Assembly (NCBI RefSeq): GCF_900091615.1
Contig: NZ_FMIA01000002.1
Location: 4,588,001-4,652,000 of the forward strand
Origin: Micromonospora yangpuensis
Lineage (GTDB): Bacteria; Actinomycetota; Actinomycetes; Mycobacteriales; Micromonosporaceae
Reading direction: 5' to 3'
DNA: 64,000 nucleotides
Below are positions 28,546 to 36,594 of this stretch, piece by piece. The notes under the pieces were generated by a model. The model saw nothing but the letters and a program-made list of their open reading frames with translations. It ran no database searches and had not been told where the DNA came from. A program made the translations under genes and the position numbers. Position 1 is the first letter of the stretch. Each line of letters opens with the position of its first letter.

Positions 28546-29370
28546 GTGTCAGCGGGTGGGGCCCGTCGGGGACGGCGGGACAACGGGCTCGACGCGAGTG
28601 AGTACGCGGTCGCCGGCGACGTGGACCCTCGGGTCGGTGAGCACCTGCTCGACGTGCTGGCCGCCGGCGGGATCGCCGCCTACCTGCAGCCCTCGGCCGA
28701 TCTGAACCCGGTCACCCGGACCACCACGGTGCCGGCCCGACCGGTCGACCGGCTCTACGTCGACCGGTCCCACCTGAGGACCGCCCGGGACTACCTCACC
28801 CAGCTCGCCGACGAGGCGACCCCGGAGCGTCCCCGCGACGACGAACCCGACATCGACGCCGAGTGGGCCCGCATCGTCGCCGGCTACCACGACACCCCCA
28901 CCGTCGACCGGCGCCCCTGGCCGGCGGCGGAGGACGTCGACGACGAGCCGGCCGGCGGCCCCTCCCGGGCCACCGTGGACGACACCGCCGCGCCGACCGC
29001 CACCGACGTGCGCCGGCTGCCGTACGCCGGCGACATCTCCGGCATCTCCCTGGGCCGGGACCGGTCGGACGAGCCCTCCCTGTTGGAGGGGCTGGACACC
29101 TTCGGCGCCCACCTGCCCGACGACGACAACGACCGGTACCATCCCCCGCCGCCACCGCCGCTGCCCCGGGTGTCGAAGTACGCCGCGGTAGGTGTCCTGG
29201 CCATCGTGCTGGGTTTCGTGCTCTTCCTCTTCCCCTGGCTGCTCCCGGTGGACCGGTCGGTGGTCACGCTGCTCGGCTTCACCGGCATCCTGGCCGGCTT
29301 CGTCACCCTGATCTGGCGGCTGCGCCCCGGTGACGCCGAGGACGACCCGGACGACGGCGCGGTCGTCTGA
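28546..29370 (+). CDS. Membrane protein of unknown function with a long acidic N-terminal region
   Basis: 274 residues. The first 80 residues form a small folded region (YAVAGDVDPRVGEHLLDVLA, RLYVDRSHLRTARDYLTQLA) that resembles small DUF2007-like modules; I do not assign it. A disordered acidic stretch follows (about 85-200), then a Pro run and two transmembrane helices near residues 215-265 (VGVLAIVLGFVLFLFPWLL and VVTLLGFTGILAGFVTLIW) with a short acidic tail. The start is GTG at 28546, seven bases after GAGGAGG; the frame upstream is Arg-rich and unlikely to be coding. Stands alone, upstream of otsA. Confidence 0.78.
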   Translation: MSAGGARRGRRDNGLDASEYAVAGDVDPRVGEHLLDVLAAGGIAAYLQPSADLNPVTRTTTVPARPVDRLYVDRSHLRTARDYLTQLADEATPERPRDDEPDIDAEWARIVAGYHDTPTVDRRPWPAAEDVDDEPAGGPSRATVDDTAAPTATDVRRLPYAGDISGISLGRDRSDEPSLLEGLDTFGAHLPDDDNDRYHPPPPPPLPRVSKYAAVGVLAIVLGFVLFLFPWLLPVDRSVVTLLGFTGILAGFVTLIWRLRPGDAEDDPDDGAVV

Positions 29371-29569
29371 CCCGGCCACCCCGCCGCCGGCCACCCGGTC
29401 ACCGTCCGTCCCGACCGCATCCCGGGACGGTGGCCGCCGGGCCGGCCGAGGTAACAGTGGTGTAACTTACGGTCAGTAGGAATACCGCTGTCCGTCACTC
29501 CCCTCACCGGCTGCCGGGTTGCTCCCCCCTCGTGGCGGCTGGTCCCTCGGCAGATCGGAATGCCCCGAT

Positions 29570-30988
29570 ATGCGACAGAGTTCCCTGGTCGTGGTGGCGA
29601 TGCGCCTCCCCATCGACGACAGTGTGGCCCCCGACGGGGCCTGCGAGTGGCGCCGGAGCCCGGGCGGTCTGGTCAGCGCCCTGCACCCGCTGCTGCGCAA
29701 CACCCCCGCCACCTGGGTCGGCTGGGCCGGCGGCAGCGGCCCGGCACCCAGCCTGCCCGACGTGGACGGCGTGCACATGCACACCGTGCCGCTGAGCCTG
29801 GAGGACCTGCGCGACCACTACGAGGGTTTCGCCAACGCCACCCTCTGGCCGCTCTACCACGACGCCGTCGAGCAACCCGAGCACCACCGTCGCTGGTGGG
29901 AGGCGTACCAGCGGGTCAACCAGCGGTACGCCGAGGCCACCGCCGAGGTGGCCGAGCCCGGCGCGATCGTCTGGGTGCAGGACTACCACCTGCAACTCGT
30001 TCCCGGGCTGCTCCGCGCGCTCCGCCCCGACCTGCGGATCGGCTACTTCCTGCACGTGCCGTTCCCGCCGCCGGAGCTGTTCATGCAGTTGCCCCGTCGG
30101 GCGGAGCTGCTGCACGGCATGCTCGGTGCCGACCTGGTCGGGTTCCAGCGACCCCAGGCGGCGCACAACTTCGCCCAACTGGCCACCAAGGTGCTCGGGG
30201 TCGCCGCCACCGACCGGCGCATCGCCGTCGACGACCGGGTGGTCCGCATCGGCGCGTTCCCGGTCTCCATCGACACCGCCGAGATGTCGGCGCTGGCGGC
30301 CAGCGCGGAGGTCGCCGAGCGGGCCGAGCGGTTCCGCCGCGACCTGGGCGAGCCCGAGCGGGTCATCCTCAGCGTCGACCGGATGGACTACACCAAGGGC
30401 ATCGAGCAGCGCCTCACCGCGTACAGCGAGCTGCTGGCCAGTGGGCACGTCAAGGTCCGCGACACGGTCCTGGTGCAGGTGGCGGTGCCCAGCCGGGAAC
30501 GGGTCGGGCAGTACCAGATCCTGCGCGAACGCGTCGAACGCGAGGTGGGGCGGATCAACGGCGAGTTCGGCCGGGTCGGCGAGCCCGCCATCCACTACCT
30601 CACCCAGCCCTTCGACCGGGCCGAGCTGGCCGCGCTCTACCGGGTCGCCGACGTGATGGCGGTGACTCCGCTGCGCGACGGGATGAACCTGGTCGCCAAG
30701 GAGTACGTCGCCGCCCGGGTCGACGACACCGGCGCGCTGCTGCTCAGCGAGTTCGCCGGGGCCGCCACCGAGCTGTCCCAGGCGTACCTGGTCAACCCGC
30801 ACGACCTGGAGGGGCTCAAACAGGGCCTGCTCTCGGCGTTGCAGGCCGACCCGGCCGACGTCACCACCCGGATGCGGGCGATGCGCGAGCACCTGCACCG
30901 GCACGACATCACCGCCTGGGCCCGGTCCTACCTCAGCGCCCTGGACGAGACCGGCTCGCTTGTCGACCGCCTGCCCGCCACCCACTGA
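29570..30988 (+). CDS. otsA: Trehalose-6-phosphate synthase (GT20)
   Basis: 472 residues, normal length. Transfers glucose from a nucleotide sugar to glucose 6-phosphate. Landmarks are IVWVQDYHLQLVP, IGYFLHVPFPPPE, SVDRMDYTKGIEQRL and TPLRDGMNLVAKEYVA. The N-terminal motif usually reads VVVANRLP; here it is VVVAMRLP, with Met in place of Asn but the Arg retained. No trehalose-phosphate phosphatase gene (otsB) is near. The ATG at 29570 has a CGGAATG sequence upstream. The 3' end faces a convergent hydrolase gene across a 33-bp tandem repeat. Confidence 0.92.
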   Translation: MRQSSLVVVAMRLPIDDSVAPDGACEWRRSPGGLVSALHPLLRNTPATWVGWAGGSGPAPSLPDVDGVHMHTVPLSLEDLRDHYEGFANATLWPLYHDAVEQPEHHRRWWEAYQRVNQRYAEATAEVAEPGAIVWVQDYHLQLVPGLLRALRPDLRIGYFLHVPFPPPELFMQLPRRAELLHGMLGADLVGFQRPQAAHNFAQLATKVLGVAATDRRIAVDDRVVRIGAFPVSIDTAEMSALAASAEVAERAERFRRDLGEPERVILSVDRMDYTKGIEQRLTAYSELLASGHVKVRDTVLVQVAVPSRERVGQYQILRERVEREVGRINGEFGRVGEPAIHYLTQPFDRAELAALYRVADVMAVTPLRDGMNLVAKEYVAARVDDTGALLLSEFAGAATELSQAYLVNPHDLEGLKQGLLSALQADPADVTTRMRAMREHLHRHDITAWARSYLSALDETGSLVDRLPATH

Positions 30989-31010
30989 CCCGCCCGGGGT
31001 CGCAGCCGGC

Positions 31011-31090
31011 GGTCAGGCCTTGGCCGGCTGGCCTCCGCCAGGCGGTCAGGCCTTGGCCGGCTGGCCTCCGCCAGGCGGTCAGGCCCTGGC
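31011..31090. repeat. 33-bp tandem repeat at the hydrolase 3' end
   Basis: Two full copies (31011-31043, 31044-31076) and a 14-bp partial copy (31077-31090) with one change. Each begins GGTCAGGCC and contains TGGCCGGCTGGCC. The partial copy carries the stop codon of the hydrolase gene, so this is a duplication that grew outward from a gene end. Confidence 0.92.
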
Positions 31091-31891
31091 CAGCCAGTCC
31101 AGGATCGCGTCGATCGGCTCCTGCCAGCGGGTGTCCAACATCAGGTCGTGCCCCATGCCGGGAAAGAGCAGCGGCGCGGCGCCGTAACGCTGGGCCGCCC
31201 GGTTCAACGCGGCCGGCGGGACCACCCGGTCGTCCGGGCTGCCCAGCACCAGCGTGGGCGGGTCGCCCACCGCCGGCTCCGACTCCCGGTGCGCCAGCAG
31301 CTGCCACTGGGCCCGACGGCTGGCCCGCCCCAGCCGGGACAGGTACCGGCGGGCCTGGGCGTCGGGCAGCTCCCGGCCGAACAGCTGCTGGCGGTTGAGC
31401 CGCAGCCGGCCGCCGAAGACCGCCGGCAGGGTGCCGGCCGGGTGGTGCCGCAGCGCCGCGCCGAGCGTCGCCCAGCCGCCGAGCACCGGCGCGACCAGCA
31501 CCGCGGCCCGCGCCGGGTAGCGGGCCAACGCGCGGGTCACCACCAGGGCCCCGGCGCCGTGGCCCACCAGCACCGCCTGGCGCGGCAGGCCCGCCGCCAC
31601 CTGGGTCACGTCGTGCGCGTACGCCCGCAGCGTCGCCTCCGGTGCCGGCGCGCTCTCGCCGTGCCCGCGCAGACTCAGCGCGTACGCCGGGAAACCGCGC
31701 GCCGCCGCGTGCCCCAGCCAGTGCTCGGCGAACGCCCAGGCACCGTGGCCGAAGCCCGGCACGAACAGCAGTGGTGGACGCCCCTCGTCCAGCTCGGGCA
31801 GGGCGCTGAGCACCTCCCGGCGGGCCGCCGGAACCGGGCGGGACCACTCCCGGGCCCGCAGCACCCGCACCGGCGGGGTCTTCACGCTCAC
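31079..31891 (-). CDS. Alpha/beta hydrolase fold protein lacking the nucleophilic serine
   Basis: 270 residues. Alpha/beta hydrolase core: oxyanion region PGFGHGAWAFAEHW, SLRGHGESAPAPE, the nucleophile elbow LVGHGAGALV, the acid-bearing GSPDDRVVPPAA and the His of PGMGHDLML. The elbow is normally Gly-x-Ser-x-Gly; here it is Gly-His-Gly-Ala-Gly, so the catalytic Ser is replaced by Gly. Catalysis by the usual route looks impossible, suggesting a binding role, an odd mechanism or a decaying gene; the rest is well kept. Start GTG 31891 overlaps the stop of the monooxygenase gene (GTGA), so they form an operon. Confidence 0.85.
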   Translation of the reverse strand: MSVKTPPVRVLRAREWSRPVPAARREVLSALPELDEGRPPLLFVPGFGHGAWAFAEHWLGHAAARGFPAYALSLRGHGESAPAPEATLRAYAHDVTQVAAGLPRQAVLVGHGAGALVVTRALARYPARAAVLVAPVLGGWATLGAALRHHPAGTLPAVFGGRLRLNRQQLFGRELPDAQARRYLSRLGRASRRAQWQLLAHRESEPAVGDPPTLVLGSPDDRVVPPAALNRAAQRYGAAPLLFPGMGHDLMLDTRWQEPIDAILDWLARA

Positions 31892-33291
31892 TTGCCCTCC
31901 AACTCGTGCAGGGCGCGCTGGACGGCGCGCAGGTAGTCGGCGTGGGCCACCTCGAACCAGTGCCGGCTGCTCTCCTTGACCCGCCCGGAGTACCGCTGCC
32001 CCACCCCGGCGGCCACCCGCTCGGCGAACGCCGCCGCCCGCTCCGGACGCTCCACGCGGCTACGCAACAGCCGGGCGAAGAGCACCGTCTGCCAGTGCGA
32101 CAGGGCGAAGATGCCGGAGTCCGGTTGCACCAGACCGGCCACCGCCAGCGTCGGGTGGCCGGCGGCGAAGGCGTTCAGCCAGAGCCGGGGCCGACCCGAG
32201 CCGTCGGTGTCGCCGAGCACCGCGGGGTCGAGGAACTCGAACCGGGGCAGGTACCCGGTGGCGAAGACGACCAGTTCCGGCTCGATCCGGCGGCCGTCGG
32301 TCAGCTCCACCGAGCCGCCGTGGAAGCGGGCCACGTCCGGCACCGGTCGCAGCGCGCCGTGCCCGGCGTAGTACACCAGTTGGCTGTTGGCGATCGGATG
32401 GGTCTCGTAGACCCGGTGGTCCGGCTTCGGCAGGCCGAAGCGGGTCAGGTCGCCGACGGTCAGCCGCAGCAGCCGGTGGTAGAGCCACTGCCGCACCGCC
32501 AGCGGTACGCGCCACGCCAGCAACAGGTCGTTCACCTGGTCGGCGGGGCGACCCAGGACGTACTTCGGGGCGTACCAGTAGCCGCGTCGGCTGGAGTGCC
32601 AGCAGGCCGAGGCCTGCTGGGCGGCCTCCACCGCGATGTCGCAGCCGGTGTTGCCGGCGCCCACCACCAGCACCCGCTTGCCGCGCAGCTGGGTCGGGTC
32701 CTTGTAGGACGAGGCGTGCATGATCTCGCCCCGGAACTCCTCCAGCCCCGGGTAGTCGGGCAGCTTCGGCGACCAGTTGTGGCCGTTGGCGACCACCACG
32801 GCGGCGTACCGGGAGGTGCGTTCCGGACCGTACCCGCCGGTGCTGCGGGTGGTGACGTCCCAGCGGTGGCCGGCGGCCGGCTCGACCCGGACCACCTCCG
32901 TGCCGAACCAGACGTGCGACCGCAGGTCGAAGTGGTCGGCGTACCGCTCGAAGTAGGACAGCAGCTGGCTGTGGTGCGGGTAGTCGGGCCAGTCGTCGGG
33001 CATCGGGAAGTCGGGGAACTGGGTGAACGGCCGCGACGAGATCAGGTGGGTGCTGGCGTAGACCGGGCTGCGGTCGTGCCGCCAGTTCCAGGCGCCGCCG
33101 ACGGAGGTCTCCCGCTCGTAGCAGTCCACGCCGAAGCCGTGCTCGCGCAGGTTCTTCACGGCCACCAGGCCGCTGGCCCCGGCGCCGATCACGCAGACGG
33201 TCTCACCCCGGTCGGCCACGGACCGCCCGTCGGGCGCCGGGGCGTCCGACGGGTCGGGCTCGGGACGGCCGTGGTCGGCGGAGGAGGACAC
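31888..33291 (-). CDS. Flavin-containing monooxygenase
   Basis: 467 residues. FAD- and NADPH-dependent class B flavoprotein monooxygenase. FAD-binding Rossmann motif VCVIGAGASGLVAVKN near residue 28; the FMO fingerprint appears as FRGEIMHASSY; the NADPH motif is VLVVGAGNTGCDIAVE, and VFATGYLPRFEFLD is the late ATG-type motif. Such enzymes oxygenate soft nucleophiles or ketones; the natural substrate cannot be guessed. Start GTG at 33291 follows AAGGAG by 9 bases; the frame upstream is Arg-rich. Upstream gene of a two-gene operon with the hydrolase. Confidence 0.88.
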   Translation of the reverse strand: MSSSADHGRPEPDPSDAPAPDGRSVADRGETVCVIGAGASGLVAVKNLREHGFGVDCYERETSVGGAWNWRHDRSPVYASTHLISSRPFTQFPDFPMPDDWPDYPHHSQLLSYFERYADHFDLRSHVWFGTEVVRVEPAAGHRWDVTTRSTGGYGPERTSRYAAVVVANGHNWSPKLPDYPGLEEFRGEIMHASSYKDPTQLRGKRVLVVGAGNTGCDIAVEAAQQASACWHSSRRGYWYAPKYVLGRPADQVNDLLLAWRVPLAVRQWLYHRLLRLTVGDLTRFGLPKPDHRVYETHPIANSQLVYYAGHGALRPVPDVARFHGGSVELTDGRRIEPELVVFATGYLPRFEFLDPAVLGDTDGSGRPRLWLNAFAAGHPTLAVAGLVQPDSGIFALSHWQTVLFARLLRSRVERPERAAAFAERVAAGVGQRYSGRVKESSRHWFEVAHADYLRAVQRALHELEGK

Positions 33292-33423
33292 CGGAAGACT
33301 CCTTCTGTACGGCACGCGGGCCGGCCCTGGTCGCCGACGTGGCCGGCGGTGCTGCGCTGCGAAATCCTCTCCACATCGGAGCGCGATGTCCAGTCCCGGC
33401 CGGTGTGGTGACACCCCGACGGG

Positions 33424-34122
33424 TCAGCCGGCCACCGGAAGCAGCAGGTCGGCCAGGATCGGGAAGTGGTCGCTGGCCCGGCGGGTCTCGGGCGTGTCCA
33501 CCACGTCGTAGTCGACCACCCTGATCGAGGGGTCGACGAAGAGCGCGTCGATGCGCCGACGCGGCTCGGCGCAGGAGTAGGTGAGCCGGTCGGCGCGGTC
33601 CATCTCCAGCGCGGCGTCGGTCAACCCGTCGGCGAGGGTACGCCAGGCCGGGCCGTCCGGCCCCTCGTTGAGGTCCGCTCCGGCGACCACCGGCCAGGCC
33701 GCCCCGGCCAGGTCCTGCTTGAACGCCGCCGCCTGGGCGGGACGCTCGGCGGGATCGGTGGACAGGTGCGAGCCGGCCAGCACGAACCGGGCCCCGCCGA
33801 CCGCGCAGTCGGCCAACGCGGCACCCCGCAGGTGCCGGCCCGGGGTGAGCGGGAACCGCCGGCAGCTCGTGCCGAGCACCCGGACCCGCAGGCTGGTCAG
33901 CAGCACGTTGCCCAGCGACGGCAGACCACCGGCGGCGACCACCAGGCCGAACGACTCGGCCAGGGCGGCGTTGCGCTGCCGCCAGCCGAACCGGCGGGCC
34001 CCCTCCTGCACGATCACCACGTCCGGCGCGGCGCTGCGGACCACCGAGGCCAGCGCGGCGGTGTCGTCCCGCTGGCCGTGGATGTTGTACGACACCACCC
34101 GCAACCGCACTCCGGCACTCAC
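33424..34122 (-). CDS. Endonuclease/exonuclease/phosphatase (EEP) family protein
   Basis: 232 residues. EEP fold: RVVSYNIHGQRDDT (Asn), VVIVQEGARRFGWRQRN (catalytic Glu), GSHLSTDPAERPAQ (His), VVAGADLNEGPDG (Asp and Asn), RIDALFVDP (Asp) and the C-terminal ASDHFPILADL (Asp-His). All metal and catalytic residues look present. Members cut nucleic acids or phosphodiesters of lipids; specificity cannot be read here. The start GTG 34122 with GGAAGG 8 bases upstream lies at the edge of the 60-bp tandem repeat, which contains a second copy of the same start region 60 bp upstream. Immediately downstream of the glucokinase gene. Confidence 0.86.
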   Translation of the reverse strand: MSAGVRLRVVSYNIHGQRDDTAALASVVRSAAPDVVIVQEGARRFGWRQRNAALAESFGLVVAAGGLPSLGNVLLTSLRVRVLGTSCRRFPLTPGRHLRGAALADCAVGGARFVLAGSHLSTDPAERPAQAAAFKQDLAGAAWPVVAGADLNEGPDGPAWRTLADGLTDAALEMDRADRLTYSCAEPRRRIDALFVDPSIRVVDYDVVDTPETRRASDHFPILADLLLPVAG

Positions 34123-34241
34123 TGTGCCACCTTCCGTTCGCGACTGCGGGGCTCCGCTGCGCTGCACTCCTCGCGCTTCACCGTGCCGACCTTTCGTTCG
34201 CGACTGCGGGGCTCCGCTGCGCTGCACTCCTCGCGCTTCAC
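34122..34241. repeat. 60-bp tandem repeat between glucokinase and EEP genes
   Basis: Two copies (34122-34181, 34182-34241) differing at a few bases near one end. On the minus strand each carries GCGAGGAGTGC, GAGCCCCGCAGTCGCG and a GGAAGG or GAAAGG ribosome-binding string before GTG. One copy contains the start codon of the EEP gene, the other the stop codon of the glucokinase gene. Clearly related to the 64-bp repeat at 5671-5811. Confidence 0.93.
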
Positions 34242-35185
34242 AGGCGCCGGGCGAGGTCGGCGGCGCCGATGACGCCGGCGCTGTTGCCCAGCTCGGCCGG
34301 GCGGATGTCGGCGACCGGCAGCCGGCCGCGCTGGGCCAGCGCGTCGGCGAAGGAGCGCCGGGTGGGGCCGAGCAGCAGGTCACCGGCGTCGATCACGCCG
34401 CCGCCGACCACCAGGGCCTGCGGGTCGAGGATCTGGGCCATGTCGGCCAGGCTGGTGCCCAGCCAGCGGCCGATCTGGGCGAACGCCTCGGAGGAGACCG
34501 GGTCACCGCCCTGGGCGGCGGCGGTCACCATCGGGCCGGTGATCGCCTCGGCCTCCCCACCGGCGAGTTCGAGCAGGGCACCGGCCCGGTGCGGCTCCTG
34601 GCGGGCCCCGGCACGGGCGAAGCGGACCAGCGCGTTTCCGCTGGCGTACTGCTCGATGCAGCCGAGCCGGCCGCAGCCGCACTGGTGACCGTCCGGGACG
34701 GTGAGCATGTGGCCCAGCTCGGCGGCGATGCCGTGGGCGCCGCGGACCAGCTCGCCGCCGAGGATGATGCCACCGCCGACCCCGGTGCCGATGGTGAACA
34801 TGACCATCGAGTCGTCGGCGTCGCGGGCCGCGCCGTAGCGGAACTCGGCCCAGGCCGCCACGTTGCCGTCGTTCTCCACGATCACCGGCAGCCCGACGGC
34901 GGCGCTGACGTACTGCCGCAGCGGCTCGTCCCGCCAGGCCAGGTTGGGCGCGAAGAGCACGGTGGAGCGGGTGGCGTCGATCCAGCCGGCCGCGCCGATG
35001 CCGACGGCGTCGACCGTCCGGCCCTTGGCCAGTTCGGTGACGACCTCGATGATGACGTCCCGGGTCTTGCCGACGTCCTCGGCGGGGGTGTCCCGTCGGA
35101 CCTGCACGAGCACTGCGCCGGTGTCGTCCACGACACCGCCGGCCACCTTCGTGCCACCGACGTCGACTCCGATGGTCAGCGTCAC
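34238..35185 (-). CDS. glkA: ROK-family glucokinase
   Basis: 315 residues. Phosphorylates glucose with ATP; in Streptomyces the homologue also mediates carbon catabolite repression. Landmarks are IGVDVGGTKVAGGVVDD (phosphate loop), ENDGNVAAWAEFRYGA, FTIGTGVGGGIILGGEL and the ROK zinc motif HQCGCGRLGCIEQYASG. The start GTG at 35185 has AGAGGGGA about 9 bases upstream; an in-frame GTG nine bases further upstream is too close to that sequence. The stop codon is inside the 60-bp repeat. Follows a CxxC protein gene of unknown function on the same strand. Confidence 0.93.
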   Translation of the reverse strand: MTLTIGVDVGGTKVAGGVVDDTGAVLVQVRRDTPAEDVGKTRDVIIEVVTELAKGRTVDAVGIGAAGWIDATRSTVLFAPNLAWRDEPLRQYVSAAVGLPVIVENDGNVAAWAEFRYGAARDADDSMVMFTIGTGVGGGIILGGELVRGAHGIAAELGHMLTVPDGHQCGCGRLGCIEQYASGNALVRFARAGARQEPHRAGALLELAGGEAEAITGPMVTAAAQGGDPVSSEAFAQIGRWLGTSLADMAQILDPQALVVGGGVIDAGDLLLGPTRRSFADALAQRGRLPVADIRPAELGNSAGVIGAADLARRL

Positions 35186-35216
35186 CGCTGCCACTCCCCT
35201 CTGCTGTGCTGCCGCC

Positions 35217-35241
35217 CCCGACCGGCTGGTGGCCGGTCGGG
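35217..35241 (-). terminator. Hairpin between the CxxC protein and glucokinase genes
   Basis: CCCGACCGGC (35217-35226) and its perfect complement (35232-35241) with a 5-base loop, in the gap between two minus-strand genes. Either a terminator or an attenuating structure; it is 32 bp upstream of the glucokinase start codon. Confidence 0.55.
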
Positions 35242-35258
35242 TGCCGCATGTCCGGTGG

Positions 35259-35954
35259 TCAGGCCCCGTCGCCCGGTGCGTGCTCGCCCGCTTCGGGCGC
35301 TCGCGAGGCGGGCACCGCGGGACCGTCGGCCGGCGGCCGGGGCGTGACCGGCGCGCCGGGCCCGACGACCTCGGCGGGCGGTACGGCGGCGGCCCGAGCA
35401 GCCGCGTCCCCCGAACGGGTCGCGGCGGACCAGACGTCCTGCTCCGGCGCCGAGGCAGAATCATGCCCGGTGCGGGTGGCCTCGCGCCAGACGTGATCCG
35501 CGTTCGCGTCGGTTCCGGTGGCTGCGGCCGACGGCCCGGCGGCCCCGGCGCCCCCGGTGGCCACCGGCGATGCCGACGACGGCGGTCGATCGTCGGCGCT
35601 GGCGAAGGCGCGCATCATGCTGGCCACCCCCGCCGCAAGATCACCGGCGCCGGTGGCGAGCCGCTCGGCGAACTCGGGACTCGGGTCACGCATCGCGACG
35701 ATGGCCCGGCAGAGCGGACAGACGCAGCATTCCGGCGTGCCGGTGGCGAAACCTCCGGCGGGTGCCGCCGGCCGGGTACGGGACGACCCACCGGGGCCGC
35801 CACTGTGACCGAGGACACCCGACAGCATCCCACCGAGCGGACCCCAGGCCTGCGCCGCCCGGGAACCGGACGAGGCGAGCCGGGCCGCCGCGAGCAGGGT
35901 GGCGACCAGCCGCTCCGCCTCTTCCCGGGCCGAGCCCGGTTCTGCCTCAGCCAT
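35259..35954 (-). CDS. Conserved actinobacterial protein with a CVCPLC motif, unknown function
   Basis: 231 residues. The N-terminal half is helical (REEAERLVATLLAAARLAS) and contains ECCVCPLCRAIVAMRDP near residue 80, a CxxC that could bind metal. The rest is Ala/Pro-rich and probably disordered. It sits between the SRPBCC and glucokinase genes, a neighbourhood I recall from streptomycetes, where a DUF5304-like protein occupies a similar place (recollection, not checked). The start ATG 35954 has GGGGGAG 8 bases upstream. No function can be assigned. Confidence 0.75.
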   Translation of the reverse strand: MAEAEPGSAREEAERLVATLLAAARLASSGSRAAQAWGPLGGMLSGVLGHSGGPGGSSRTRPAAPAGGFATGTPECCVCPLCRAIVAMRDPSPEFAERLATGAGDLAAGVASMMRAFASADDRPPSSASPVATGGAGAAGPSAAATGTDANADHVWREATRTGHDSASAPEQDVWSAATRSGDAAARAAAVPPAEVVGPGAPVTPRPPADGPAVPASRAPEAGEHAPGDGA

Positions 35955-35995
35955 GGTCGGCTCCCCCTGTCGTGGCGACCGTGCCGCCGGGCGCG

Positions 35996-36451
35996 TCACT
36001 GCGCAGCATCAGGTGTCTCTACCCGGCGCTTGAGTTGCTTCAACGCGGTATCCATGATCATTTTCTCGGCCTTGCGGCGAAACATCCCGATCATCCCGAC
36101 CGAGAGCTCCACCTCGAGGGTGTAGGTCACCGTGGAGGTGCCGTCGGCATTGCCGACGATGTCGTACGACCCCCGCTGGGCGCGCTGCATCCGCGAGGGG
36201 GCCACCAGGTGCCACTCGATGTGCGACAGGTCCTCGGCGTAGGCGTACGCCAGGACGTACTCGTCGGCCATCACCCCCGCGTCGATGGTGAACCGCACCT
36301 GGCTGGCGTATCCGTCGGTGTACTCCTCGACCACCTCGGTGCGCCGCACCGTCTCGGTCCACTCGGGGTAACGCGGGAAGTCGCAGATGACCGCGGCCAC
36401 CCGTTCCGGTGGCGCGGCGACGACGATCGACTGGGTGGAGGAGTCCGCCAT
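35996..36451 (-). CDS. SRPBCC (START-like) family protein
   Basis: 151 residues, a helix-grip lipid- or ligand-binding fold: SIVVAAPPERVAAVICDFPRY, WTETVRRTEVVEE, HIEWHLVAPSRM and a long C-terminal helix (FRRKAEKMIMDTALKQLKRR). Related to the M. tuberculosis protein of the Rv2185c type, which also lies close to fadD15. It lies 41 bp from the CxxC protein gene downstream and is divergent from the acyl-CoA ligase gene, so they may share a promoter region. Ligand unknown. Confidence 0.87.
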   Translation of the reverse strand: MADSSTQSIVVAAPPERVAAVICDFPRYPEWTETVRRTEVVEEYTDGYASQVRFTIDAGVMADEYVLAYAYAEDLSHIEWHLVAPSRMQRAQRGSYDIVGNADGTSTVTYTLEVELSVGMIGMFRRKAEKMIMDTALKQLKRRVETPDAAQ

Positions 36452-36594
36452 GGGGGGAGGCTACCCGGCGGCGGTCCCGCCCGCGCCGGGTCCCACCCCG
36501 GCCTGCCTGCCCGGCCCGCCCGGCCGAGCAGGTAGGTTTCGACACAGCCGACCCGCCGGCTGGGTGGCACAGGACGAGTACGAGGGAGTGCCAG

